From the NCBI RefSeq assembly GCF_024347055.1, contig NZ_AP024895.1, positions 558,001 through 622,000 of the forward strand: a DNA stretch of 64,000 nt. The letters run 5' to 3'. The notes under the pieces were generated by a model. It ran no database searches. It was not told where the DNA came from and was given only the letters and a program-made list of their open reading frames with translations. This stretch comes from Vibrio porteresiae DSM 19223. Its GTDB lineage: Bacteria > Pseudomonadota > Gammaproteobacteria > Enterobacterales > Vibrionaceae. Position 1 is the stretch's first letter, and the number at the start of each line of letters is the position of its first letter. The translations under genes and the position numbers were made by a program. Shown in pieces: positions 34,871-42,856 of this stretch.

Positions 34871-35974
34871 ATGACTCCAAAGCAACGTTACGAACAAGAT
34901 TTAGCAAAGTCAGATTTTCAAAGGGATTCAGCGCAGGCGATGGCTGTCGACGCTTTGGATCGCTTATATCATCAATTAGTCGAATACGACCAATTACCCG
35001 AAGTAAAACCTACTTTTTGGCAGAAAATGACTCGCCAAAAAGTATTGCCAGTGAAACCACCGAAAGGACTCTATTTTTGGGGCGGCGTTGGCCGGGGTAA
35101 AACCTATTTAATGGATACCTTTTTCGATGCATTACCAATTAAAAAGAAAATGCGTATTCACTTTCACCGTTTTATGCTGCGTGTCCATCATGAACTGTCT
35201 CAACTAAGTGATGTGAGTGATCCTCTCGAAAAGGTCGCTGATACTCTGGCTAAAGAAACGACTATCATCTGTTTTGATGAGTTTTTTGTCTCTGACATTA
35301 CCGATGCGATGATATTGGGTACTCTTTTCCAAGAGCTTTTCTATCGTAATGTCGTTTTAGTGGCAACATCGAATATTCCACCCAAAGAGCTCTACCGTAA
35401 TGGTCTGCAGCGAGCTCGGTTTTTACCCGCCATCGCCCTGATTGAAGCCAATTGCCATATTCTCAATGTTGATAGTGGTGTTGATTATCGGCTACGTACA
35501 CTTGAGCAGGCAGAAATCTATCACTTCCCATTAGACATCCATGCCCAGCAAAATCTTGAACGTTATTATCAGCAATTAACGGGAACAGGGCAGTCACATC
35601 AGCAGACGATTTCTATCAATCATCGCGATGTAGCGGTGATCAATTCGTGTGATGGCGTGTTGTACGCCAGCTTCGCACAGCTGTGTCAAACTGCTCGTAG
35701 CCAAAATGATTATATCGAGCTCTCTCGTTTGTATCATACTGTTTTCCTTAGTGAAGTGAAGCAGATGGGGGCGACCATTGATGATGCAGCACGTCGTTTT
35801 ATCGCATTAGTGGATGAATTTTATGAGCGACACGTCAAGTTGATAGTGTCTGCGGAAGTGGCGTTAGAGTCGCTTTATACTCATGGTCAATTAGAGTTTG
35901 AATTCGCTCGTTGTCAGTCTCGTTTGATTGAGATGCAAAGTAGAGAATATTTGGCAAGAGAGCATTTAGTTTAG
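34871..35974 (+). CDS. zapE: Division-associated ATPase ZapE (AFG1-like)
   Basis: AAA-type ATPase of 367 residues; in E. coli it binds FtsZ and acts late in division, especially under stress. Walker A GGVGRGKT at residues 71-78, Walker B IICFDEFFVSD, sensor VLVATSNIPP, and the characteristic RARFLPAI stretch. Start at the ATG at 34871. It lies divergent to zapG and upstream of rplM-rpsI, matching E. coli. Confidence 0.95.
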   Translation: MTPKQRYEQDLAKSDFQRDSAQAMAVDALDRLYHQLVEYDQLPEVKPTFWQKMTRQKVLPVKPPKGLYFWGGVGRGKTYLMDTFFDALPIKKKMRIHFHRFMLRVHHELSQLSDVSDPLEKVADTLAKETTIICFDEFFVSDITDAMILGTLFQELFYRNVVLVATSNIPPKELYRNGLQRARFLPAIALIEANCHILNVDSGVDYRLRTLEQAEIYHFPLDIHAQQNLERYYQQLTGTGQSHQQTISINHRDVAVINSCDGVLYASFAQLCQTARSQNDYIELSRLYHTVFLSEVKQMGATIDDAARRFIALVDEFYERHVKLIVSAEVALESLYTHGQLEFEFARCQSRLIEMQSREYLAREHLV

Positions 35975-36077
35975 GCAGAAACGACGCTTTGCTGTATGAT
36001 GCCCGCCGCACTTGCTTTTTCGCATGGTGAGAAGTGGTTTTTTATCAAAAAAACGGGAAATTTTTATCAAAAAAAAG

Positions 36078-36106
36078 GTGATTTTTTCTTCGCTCTTCTC
36101 TATAAT
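36078..36106 (+). promoter_or_regulatory. Candidate rplM-rpsI promoter
   Basis: -10 TATAAT (36101-36106) with a GTGATT -35-like hexamer (36078-36083) 17 bases upstream, and a GC-rich discriminator (CCTGCGACCC) typical of ribosomal promoters. Confidence 0.65.
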
Positions 36107-36242
36107 CCTGCGACCCACCGTTACTGCAGGTCTTTTTAGGCCGAGAGTGCCATCCACTCGAAGGGGTGATGACTGGGCTCTTAGACAGTGGGAGCAAATG
36201 CTCCTTTAAGTGTAAATTTGAATTTAACGGGTAATTATTAGC
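36107..36242 (+). promoter_or_regulatory. rplM 5' leader, probable L13 autoregulation target
   Basis: The ~130-base leader contains several self-complementary segments, among them GGAGC-AAAT-GCTCC followed by TTT (36191-36207). In E. coli the rplM-rpsI mRNA leader is bound by L13 to repress translation; that this leader does the same is inferred from position and length. The ribosome site near 36230 (GGGTAA) is weak. Confidence 0.5.
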
Positions 36243-36671
36243 ATGAAAACTTTCGTTGCTAAACCAGAAACTGTAAAACGCGACTGGTACGTTGTAGACG
36301 CTGAAGGTAAAACTCTTGGCCGTCTAGCAAGTGAAATTGCATCTCGCCTACGTGGCAAACACAAAGCTGAATACACTCCTCACGCTGACGCTGGTGACTA
36401 CATCATCGTTATCAACGCTGAGAAAGTGACTGTGACTGGTAACAAAGCTAAAAACAAAGTTTACTACCGTCACTCTGAATTCCCAGGTGGTATTAAATCA
36501 ATCACTTTTGAAAAATTGATTGACCGTAAACCAGAAATGGCGATTGAAACAGCAGTTAAAGGTATGCTTCCAAAAGGTCCTCTAGGCCGTGCTATGTACC
36601 GTAAACTGAAAGTTTACGCTGGCGCTGAGCACAACCACGCTGCTCAACAACCAAAAGTACTAGACATCTAA
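36243..36671 (+). CDS. rplM: 50S ribosomal protein L13
   Basis: 142 residues, standard length. Recognised by WYVVDAEGKTLGRLAS, RGKHKAEYTPH and GMLPKGPLGRAMYRKLKVY. First gene of rplM-rpsI; in E. coli L13 also represses this operon through its leader. Confidence 0.98.
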   Translation: MKTFVAKPETVKRDWYVVDAEGKTLGRLASEIASRLRGKHKAEYTPHADAGDYIIVINAEKVTVTGNKAKNKVYYRHSEFPGGIKSITFEKLIDRKPEMAIETAVKGMLPKGPLGRAMYRKLKVYAGAEHNHAAQQPKVLDI

Positions 36672-36686
36672 TTGGGGATTTCGAAA

Positions 36687-37079
36687 ATGGCAGAGAATCA
36701 ATACTACGGCACTGGCCGTCGCAAAAGCTCAGCTGCACGTGTTTTCATCAAACCAGGCAGCGGCAACATCGTAATCAACAAGCGTAGTCTTGATGAATAC
36801 TTCGGTCGTCCAACTTCTCGTATGGTTGTTAAACAACCTCTAGAGCTAGTTGATATGGTTGAAAAACTAGACCTATACATCACTGTTAAAGGTGGTGGTA
36901 TTTCTGGTCAAGCAGGTGCTATCCGTCACGGTATCACTCGCGCTCTTATGGAATACGATGAGTCTCTACGTCCTGCTCTACGCGCAGCTGGCTACGTTAC
37001 TCGTGACGCACGTCGCGTTGAACGTAAGAAAGTTGGTCTACGTAAAGCACGTCGTCGTCCACAGTTCTCTAAACGTTAA
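36687..37079 (+). CDS. rpsI: 30S ribosomal protein S9
   Basis: 130 residues. Starts MAENQYYGTGRRKSSAARVF and ends with the conserved basic tail RRRPQFSKR that reaches the P-site tRNA. Start at the ATG at 36687 behind TTGGGGATT; the frame runs upstream to 36672 without reason. A terminator follows. Confidence 0.98.
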   Translation: MAENQYYGTGRRKSSAARVFIKPGSGNIVINKRSLDEYFGRPTSRMVVKQPLELVDMVEKLDLYITVKGGGISGQAGAIRHGITRALMEYDESLRPALRAAGYVTRDARRVERKKVGLRKARRRPQFSKR

Positions 37080-37128
37080 TCTTTTCTTTACGAAAAGATC
37101 ATCGTCCAGAATTGTTGGATTATGGCTC

Positions 37129-37160
37129 AAAAAGCTCGGCTTATGCCGGGCTTTTTGTTT
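37129..37160 (+). terminator. rplM-rpsI terminator
   Basis: 12-base arms AAAAAGCTCGGC / GCCGGGCTTTTT with loop TTAT, T-rich tail. Confidence 0.92.
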
Positions 37161-37368
37161 TTCTGGCTATCATTGTTTCTCCCGCTAAGCACCGCTATTG
37201 TTTATTCTCACTCTCCGGCTTTAGTACTGATAAATAATCAATAAACCCTTTACCAATTATGGAAATAGCGGTTTACTAAAACTCCTATCTCACTAATGAT
37301 AAGCGGCAATTTTGTGGTCTATTTAACAAAGGTTTCATTACCTATCCCTCTCTTTGGAAGTGTGATGT

Positions 37369-37965
37369 ATGGATAATGACACGACAGATCGTCTCTCTAG
37401 ACGGCGCTTTCTCACTGCCAGCACTTCGGTTGTGGGGGCGTTGGGTGTGGCCGCATTTTCTGTCCCTTTTATTCGTGCGTGGCAACCTAATCGTAAAGCT
37501 CAGATCGCTGCGGCACCCATTGAGGTGGATATTTCTAAACTTGAAGATGGGCAGTTGATCCGCGTGCAGTGGCAAGGTAAACCTGTTTGGATTGTTCGGC
37601 GTCCGGCAGTGATGATTGCTGCTCTTTTAAAGCCTGATGAGCGGCTTCTTGATCCCCTCTCTTTACAAAAACAACAGCCAGACTATGCGCAAAATTCATT
37701 GCGTTCGATTCGCCCTGAGATCTTTGTTGCCGTTGGCATCTGTACGCATTTGGGCTGTTCACCGACGTATTTACCTCAGACACTGAGTGATCATATTACT
37801 AACGTACAGAGTGGTTTTTTTTGTCCTTGCCATGGTTCTAGTTTTGATATGGCTGGGCGCGTTTTTGCTGGTGGTCCCGCCTCTTTAAATTTGGCCGTAC
37901 CGAAATATCGTTATTTATCCGCCAATCGACTCCTTATTGGTAAAGACGAAGGAGAGGTCACTTGA
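37369..37965 (+). CDS. petA: Cytochrome bc1 Rieske iron-sulfur subunit PetA
   Basis: Takes electrons from ubiquinol at the Qo site and passes them to cytochrome c1. 198 residues: Tat signal SRRRFLTAS with a following membrane helix that stays as anchor, then the 2Fe-2S domain with CTHLGC (C125, H127, C130) and CPCHGS (C152, C154, H155), all ligands and disulfide Cys intact. Compared with the Vibrio PetA I remember, the stretch between residues 80 and 105 and the extreme C-terminus differ markedly. The ribosome site is weak. Operon petABC with overlapping stops and starts. Confidence 0.95.
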   Translation: MDNDTTDRLSRRRFLTASTSVVGALGVAAFSVPFIRAWQPNRKAQIAAAPIEVDISKLEDGQLIRVQWQGKPVWIVRRPAVMIAALLKPDERLLDPLSLQKQQPDYAQNSLRSIRPEIFVAVGICTHLGCSPTYLPQTLSDHITNVQSGFFCPCHGSSFDMAGRVFAGGPASLNLAVPKYRYLSANRLLIGKDEGEVT

Positions 37966-39224
37966 TGTCACGCTTAGTTAATTGGATTGATGCTCGATTG
38001 CCGGTTAAAGAGGCTTTTCGTAAGCATGCTTCGCAATATCCGATACCCAAAAACATCAATATTTGGTGGTTGTTTGGTTCCTTATCTTTGCTGATTTTGC
38101 TCAATCAAATATTGACTGGATTGTGGTTAGCCATGAGTTATCAGCCAACGGTCGAACAAGCATTTGCCTCAATTGAAGAGATCATGCGTGATGTCGATTA
38201 TGGTTGGTTATTACGTTATCTCCATGTGGTGGGGGCGTCGGCATTCTTTGTCGTTATTTATCTGCATATTTTTCGAGGCTTGTTATACGGTTCTTATAAA
38301 AAGCCAAGAGAGTTAGTGTGGCTTATCGGTATGGCCGCCTTTTTGGTAATGATGGCGGAAGCCTTTATGGGGTATCTATTACCTTGGGGGCAGATGTCTT
38401 ATTGGGGCGCGCAGGTGATAACGTCTTTGTTTAGCGCTATCCCTGTGGTAGGAGACTCACTGGCTAATTGGATTCGTGGCGACTTTGTGGTGTCAGGTAT
38501 TACCTTGAGCCGCTTTTTTGCTTTTCACGTAATTGGCTTACCTTTAATTTTGTTACTGTTGGTTTATCTGCATATTATCGCTTTGCATCAAGTGGGCTCC
38601 AATAATCCTGATGGTATTGAGACGAAATTGCCGAAAGGGAGTTCGAATGAACAAAGCCAATTTACGTTCCATTCCAGTTATACTCAAGAGCATGATATCG
38701 TCGATTGCGTTCCCTTTTATCCTTATGGCGTATTAAAGGATCTCGTCGGTATTGGGATTTTCCTGATATTGTTTAGTTATATACTGTTTTTTCATCCTGG
38801 CTTAGATGGGTATTTTTTAGAAGCTAATAACTATATTCCAGCCAATCCGATGCAAACTCCAGAGCATATCGCACCGCTTTGGTACTTCACCCCGTTCTAT
38901 GCGGTACTGCGTGCTGTACCAGATAAGCTACTGGGCGTAATTGCCATGATGATGGCGGTAATGGTGCTGTTTTTCTTGCCTTGGCTTGATAGAGGGGAGG
39001 TACGTTCTTTCCGTTATCGCAGCCGTCTTCACCAATGGAATTTGGTGTTGTTAACTATTAGCTTTATTGGCTTAGGGATATTAGGTAGCCTGCCGGTTAC
39101 TTGGCTTAATACATTACTGGCAAGAGTTTTTAGTTTGGGGTATTTCATGTTTTTTGTGCTGCTCTTTTTTTACAGCAAACATGAAACAACACGTCCTCTA
39201 CCCAATAGGGTGACGATGAAATGA
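37965..39224 (+). CDS. petB: Cytochrome b subunit of the bc1 complex PetB
   Basis: Eight-helix membrane subunit that carries hemes bL and bH and the Qo/Qi sites. 419 residues. Heme ligands H87, H101, H188 and H203 are present (LRYLHVVGAS, IYLHIFRG, FFAFHVIG, YLHIIALHQVG), as is the Qo loop PEHIAPLWYFTPFYA. Starts at the ATG at 37965, overlapping the petA stop (TGATG). The loop after residue 212 (KLPKGSSNEQSQF...) and the last three helices differ from the usual Vibrio protein as I recall it. Confidence 0.95.
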   Translation: MSRLVNWIDARLPVKEAFRKHASQYPIPKNINIWWLFGSLSLLILLNQILTGLWLAMSYQPTVEQAFASIEEIMRDVDYGWLLRYLHVVGASAFFVVIYLHIFRGLLYGSYKKPRELVWLIGMAAFLVMMAEAFMGYLLPWGQMSYWGAQVITSLFSAIPVVGDSLANWIRGDFVVSGITLSRFFAFHVIGLPLILLLLVYLHIIALHQVGSNNPDGIETKLPKGSSNEQSQFTFHSSYTQEHDIVDCVPFYPYGVLKDLVGIGIFLILFSYILFFHPGLDGYFLEANNYIPANPMQTPEHIAPLWYFTPFYAVLRAVPDKLLGVIAMMMAVMVLFFLPWLDRGEVRSFRYRSRLHQWNLVLLTISFIGLGILGSLPVTWLNTLLARVFSLGYFMFFVLLFFYSKHETTRPLPNRVTMK

Positions 39225-39925
39225 AAACATTATGGATAATTCTATTTGGTTGCTGTGCCATATTGCCATTTGAAACCTATGCCTTAATGGCAGCCAATAA
39301 TGACCTTGGTGACCAAGCATCTCTAAGAAGAGGGGCTCAATACTATTCACAATACTGTCTAAGTTGTCATGGCTTGCAATACCAACGCTATCGCACTGTT
39401 GCTCATGATTTAGCTATTGATAAACACACCTTACGTCGGAGCATCATTATTGATCCCAATGTCCGCTGGACAGAGCCGATGCAAAGCGTGTTATCGAAGC
39501 AAAATATGCAAGAATGGTTAGGTGTAGCGGCGCCTGATCTCTCGCTTGTGACAAAACAGCACTCTGTAGATTGGCTTTATACCTATCTCCATCAGTTTTA
39601 TCGTGATGAGCAGCGACCACTTGGGGTTAATAATCTCTTGGTTCCGAATGTCATGATGCCGAACGTGTTGGAGTGGTTACAAGGAAGCCAGGTGGCCGTG
39701 CGCAAAGAGCAAGGCCAAATGACCTTATCTGCTAGTAGCACAGGAACGTTGAGCAAGGCGGAATATGATCAGTTGGTACGCGATCTTGTGAACTATCTTG
39801 CGTATGCTGCTGAACCTAAACAACAAGAGCAGCAACAACTTGGTATTTGGGTCATAGGTTTTTTACTGATATTTACTATACTCTCACTGTTCCTCAAGAA
39901 AGAATATTGGCGTGATGTGCACTAA
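39221..39925 (+). CDS. petC: Cytochrome c1 subunit PetC
   Basis: 234 residues. Signal peptide, heme-attachment motif CLSCH (C46, C49, H50), likely Met axial ligand in NVMMPNVLEW, and a C-terminal membrane anchor (about 206-228) ending KKEYWRDVH, which is well conserved. ATGA overlap with petB. The middle region and the CxxCH neighbourhood (CLSCHGLQYQRY) diverge from typical Vibrio cytochrome c1, and AGA and other rare codons are used. A hairpin terminator follows before sspA. Confidence 0.94.
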   Translation: MKTLWIILFGCCAILPFETYALMAANNDLGDQASLRRGAQYYSQYCLSCHGLQYQRYRTVAHDLAIDKHTLRRSIIIDPNVRWTEPMQSVLSKQNMQEWLGVAAPDLSLVTKQHSVDWLYTYLHQFYRDEQRPLGVNNLLVPNVMMPNVLEWLQGSQVAVRKEQGQMTLSASSTGTLSKAEYDQLVRDLVNYLAYAAEPKQQEQQQLGIWVIGFLLIFTILSLFLKKEYWRDVH

Positions 39926-39966
39926 TTGTGCTATTATGCCGTGCTATTTCCCGATTTTGAAATATT

Positions 39967-39996
39967 CAATGGAGGCTTGTCCCTCCATTGTTTTTA
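39967..39996 (+). terminator. petC terminator
   Basis: 9-bp stem CAATGGAGG / CCTCCATTG followed by TTTTT. Lies in the petC-sspA interval, so it separates bc1 from sspAB unless sspA transcription starts upstream of it. Confidence 0.85.
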
Positions 39997-40022
39997 TCTG
40001 TTTAAGTGTGCTGGAGGGCTCC

Positions 40023-40658
40023 ATGGCTGTAGCTGCCAATAAACGTTCTGTGATGACTCTGTTTTCAAGTGCCACTGATATGTATAGCCATCAGGTTCGC
40101 ATCGTGCTGGCGGAAAAAGGCGTGAGTTTTGAAGTTGAGTTGGTTGACGAAAATAACCTACCAGCGGAACTGATCGAACTGAATCCTTACAAATCAGTAC
40201 CAACTCTTGTTGATCGCGAGTTGGCTTTGTACGATTCAAAAATCATCATGGAATACCTAGATGAGCGTTTCCCTCATCCACCATTGATGCCTGTTTACCC
40301 AGTAGCTCGTGGTAACAGCCGTCTGATGATTTACCGCATCGAACGTAACTGGTACTCACTAGCTGAGAAAATCGTGAAAGGTTCTGCTGAAGAAGCTGAA
40401 ACTGCACGTGCTCGCCTACGTAACGATCTACTTACATTGGCACCAGTTTTTGCTGAATACGAATACTTTATGAGTGAAGAATTTAGCTTGATCGACTGCT
40501 ACCTAGCTCCTCTGCTATGGCGTCTACCTGTATTAGGTATTGATCTAATTGGTTCTGGTTCTAAAGAACTGAAAGTTTACATGAACCGTGTATTTGAACG
40601 TGATTCTTTCTTGGCTTCACTAACTGAAGCTGAACGTGAGATGCGTCTGGCGCGTTAA
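40023..40658 (+). CDS. sspA: Stringent starvation protein A SspA
   Basis: GST-fold protein that binds RNA polymerase and helps stress and virulence transcription. 211 residues: thioredoxin-like N-terminal domain (LFSSATDMYSHQVRIVLAEKGV, then NPYKSVPTLVDRELALYDS) and a helical C-terminal domain. Start at the ATG at 40023 behind GGAGGG; an upstream in-frame start at 39912 would put the terminator hairpin inside the gene and is rejected. Highly conserved, unlike the neighbouring petABC. Confidence 0.96.
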   Translation: MAVAANKRSVMTLFSSATDMYSHQVRIVLAEKGVSFEVELVDENNLPAELIELNPYKSVPTLVDRELALYDSKIIMEYLDERFPHPPLMPVYPVARGNSRLMIYRIERNWYSLAEKIVKGSAEEAETARARLRNDLLTLAPVFAEYEYFMSEEFSLIDCYLAPLLWRLPVLGIDLIGSGSKELKVYMNRVFERDSFLASLTEAEREMRLAR

Positions 40659-40668
40659 TGGTTGCCTG

Positions 40669-41154
40669 ATGGATATTGATAAAATGACTCCTCGCCGTCC
40701 TTTTATGCTTCGAGCATATTATGATTGGTTGTTGGAGAATGATCTCACGCCTCATCTAGTTGTGGATGCGACGTTAAATGGTGTCAAAGTGCCGCTTGAA
40801 TACGTTCAAGATGGACAAATTGTATTGAATGTTGCTCCTCGTGCTGTTGGTAACCTCCAACTGGGCAATGATGAAGTTACTTTCAGTGCTCGCTTTGGTG
40901 GACGCCCACATCTAGTGATTGTGCCTTTGTATGCTGTACAGGCTATTTATGCACGCGAAAATGGGGCAGGTACTATGTTTGAACCTGAACCTGCGTACAT
41001 GGATATGATGATCGAAGCAGATGAATTTGATGATGTTGAAGAGATGGATGAGACCATGTCTTTGGTATCTGCTGATTCAGATGACACTGACCCAGATCCT
41101 GACGATGAACCGCCAAGACCGCGTGGTCGTCCAAGTCTGCGTGTTGTGAAATAA
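40669..41154 (+). CDS. sspB: ClpXP adaptor SspB
   Basis: Delivers ssrA-tagged proteins to ClpXP. 161 residues: an N-terminal substrate-binding beta-sandwich (PRRPFMLRAYYDWLLEND, PRAVGNLQLGNDEV, VPLYAVQAIYARENG), a flexible acidic linker (about 110-147) and the C-terminal ClpX-binding tail RPSLRVVK. Start at the ATG at 40669; the ATG at 40684 (MTPRRP) is an alternative, as ribosome sites are weak at both. The start lies 10 bases after the sspA stop, so the genes are probably co-translated. Confidence 0.95.
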   Translation: MDIDKMTPRRPFMLRAYYDWLLENDLTPHLVVDATLNGVKVPLEYVQDGQIVLNVAPRAVGNLQLGNDEVTFSARFGGRPHLVIVPLYAVQAIYARENGAGTMFEPEPAYMDMMIEADEFDDVEEMDETMSLVSADSDDTDPDPDDEPPRPRGRPSLRVVK

Positions 41155-41180
41155 CACGGCGTGACAAGGTAATAAAGATA

Positions 41181-41209
41181 AAAAGCAGCGTGGATACGCT
41201 GCTTTTTTT
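41181..41209 (+). terminator. sspAB terminator
   Basis: 10-bp stem AAAAGCAGCG / CGCTGCTTTT, 6-base loop, T7 tail. Confidence 0.93.
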
Positions 41210-41263
41210 GTTACTGGATTTTTACTCAAGCGGTGCTTTAGTTAGGCTTGTTAGCGTGATAAC

Positions 41264-41297
41264 AAAGAGAGGATTGTCACATGCATATCCTCTCTTT
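41264..41297 (-). terminator. dolP operon terminator
   Basis: 11-bp stem AAAGAGAGGAT / ATCCTCTCTTT with a 12-base loop. On the minus strand it ends the dolP-side operon; the plus strand also has TTTTT after it. Confidence 0.8.
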
Positions 41298-41314
41298 TTC
41301 TCGTTAGTATAAGG

Positions 41315-41887
41315 CTAGTCAGCGTAGTTAAAACCACGCACAACTTCTTTCACGCCGGAGATATTGCGAGCCACATCGGTAGCGATTTGAGCTTTATCGC
41401 GAGTGACATAGCCAAACAGATAAACCACTTTATCTTCTGTTTCGACACTCACTTTAACCCCGTTAAGATCTGATTTCGTTAACAGTGCGGATTTCACCTT
41501 GGTGGTGATCCAGCTATCTTCGCTCACTTCACCTAAGCTTAGCGGTGCTTTTATTTCGACACGGTTATGCAGCTCGCGTACACCTTTCATGTTACGCACT
41601 TCTGTTGCAAACTTATCGAGTAGATCTTGCTGCTGAGCCTGACCAATCAAAACCACTTTACCTTGGTAAGAAACGGCAGTAATTCGTAATTGATCTTTGT
41701 AAGGGGCTTTATGGGCTAACCCGCCGATGTTCAATTCTAAGTGGTTATCATCCCAAATTTGCTGCGCGGAGCGTGGGTCGGTAACCAAGTTAGCTGTAGT
41801 TGCTGCGCCTGCAATGAAAATACCGGCACAGCCTGTGACGGAAAATAAAACCGTTAATGCCAACAAAAAGTGACGATATTTTTTCAC
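41315..41887 (-). CDS. dolP: BON-domain outer-membrane lipoprotein DolP (YraP)
   Basis: 190 residues. Lipoprotein signal ending SVTGC with Cys20, then two BON domains (about 45-115 and 120-190). In E. coli DolP binds anionic lipids at the division site and supports outer-membrane integrity and the BAM complex. Start at the GTG at 41887 with GAGGA nine bases upstream; the open frame extends to 41926 but into diaA. It is four bases downstream of diaA, in the lpoA-yraN-diaA-dolP operon also seen in E. coli. Confidence 0.93.
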   Translation of the reverse strand: MKKYRHFLLALTVLFSVTGCAGIFIAGAATTANLVTDPRSAQQIWDDNHLELNIGGLAHKAPYKDQLRITAVSYQGKVVLIGQAQQQDLLDKFATEVRNMKGVRELHNRVEIKAPLSLGEVSEDSWITTKVKSALLTKSDLNGVKVSVETEDKVVYLFGYVTRDKAQIATDVARNISGVKEVVRGFNYAD

Positions 41888-41891
41888 TCGA

Positions 41892-42482
41892 TTAGTCCTC
41901 GTGTGCTGGGAACAGTACTTGATCAATCAAGTCGCACAAACAGTGGAGTGTTAGCATATGCACTTCATGAATGCGCGCTGTTCGCTGAGATGGAATACGG
42001 ATTTCTACATCGTTTTCACCCAACAAACCTGCCATCTCTCCCCCGTCTTTACCGGTGAGAGCAATGATCGTCATATCACGAGTCACAGCAGCTTCCATTG
42101 CTTTAATGATATTTTGGCTATTACCACTGGTTGAGATAGCCAGCAAAATATCGCCAGGTTGACCTAAAGCGCGTACTTGCTTAGAAAAAATCTCTTGGTA
42201 TGCATAATCATTAGCAACGGCTGTCAGCGTGGTGGTGTCAGACGACATGGTTAATGCTGGCAGGCTAGGGCGTTCAGTTTCAAAACGGTTTAATAAACAA
42301 GATGTAAACTGTTGCGCGTTGGCTGATGAGCCCCCATTACCACAACAGAGAATTTTGTTGCCGTTGAGTAGGGTTGCTACCATAGCTTGCGCTGCATGCA
42401 TAATGGCATCTGGTAATGCTTCTGCAGCAGCAATTTGAATTTGAATGCTTTCGGTAAAACTGTCTTTAATGCTATCGAGCAT
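41892..42482 (-). CDS. diaA: DnaA initiator-associating protein DiaA
   Basis: SIS-domain protein of 196 residues that in E. coli binds DnaA and promotes timely initiation. SIS signatures NKILCCGNGGSSANAQQF and LLAISTSGNSQNIIKA are present. The family is close to phosphoheptose isomerase GmhA; the yraN-diaA-dolP context favours DiaA. Confidence 0.93.
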   Translation of the reverse strand: MLDSIKDSFTESIQIQIAAAEALPDAIMHAAQAMVATLLNGNKILCCGNGGSSANAQQFTSCLLNRFETERPSLPALTMSSDTTTLTAVANDYAYQEIFSKQVRALGQPGDILLAISTSGNSQNIIKAMEAAVTRDMTIIALTGKDGGEMAGLLGENDVEIRIPSQRTARIHEVHMLTLHCLCDLIDQVLFPAHED

Positions 42483-42485
42483 TGA

Positions 42486-42854
42486 TTATCCTTCGGTAAT
42501 TGCGTTCTTTATCCACTCAATATGGCGACCCGAATCGTGGATCGCAACCACATCAAAGCGAAAATCCGTGTCGTGCACGTTTAGGTGGTGTTGTTTCATC
42601 CATATCATAGCCGAACGAATCAGAAGTTTTTGTTTCTGTCTCGTGACCATTTCAGCGGCATGACCATGACGTTGATTATCTCGATATTTTACTTCGACAA
42701 ACACCAACGTCTGTTTATCACGCATCACTAAATCCAATTCCCCACCGCGAATCACAAAGTTTTTCTCGATGAGGGTTAGACCGTGGCGGATCAGATGATC
42801 CGCCGCTTGCTGTTCATACATTAACCCCGCTTTGCGGCGATTGAACAGCCCCAT
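42486..42854 (-). CDS. yraN: YraN-family (UPF0102) nuclease-like protein
   Basis: 122 residues with the restriction-endonuclease-like core: GEDLAMYLV-type helix, GGELDLVMRD, LVFVEVKYR. Such residues (E, D, ExK) resemble a PD-(D/E)xK site, but the function is unknown. Sits between lpoA and diaA with spacings of two to three bases. Confidence 0.9.
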   Translation of the reverse strand: MGLFNRRKAGLMYEQQAADHLIRHGLTLIEKNFVIRGGELDLVMRDKQTLVFVEVKYRDNQRHGHAAEMVTRQKQKLLIRSAMIWMKQHHLNVHDTDFRFDVVAIHDSGRHIEWIKNAITEG

Positions 42855-42856
42855 AA

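Noticed and set aside
39912..40022. Extended SspA start at 39912
   Set aside because: It would run through the petC terminator hairpin; the ATG at 40023 has a strong GGAGGG ribosome site and the family N-terminus.
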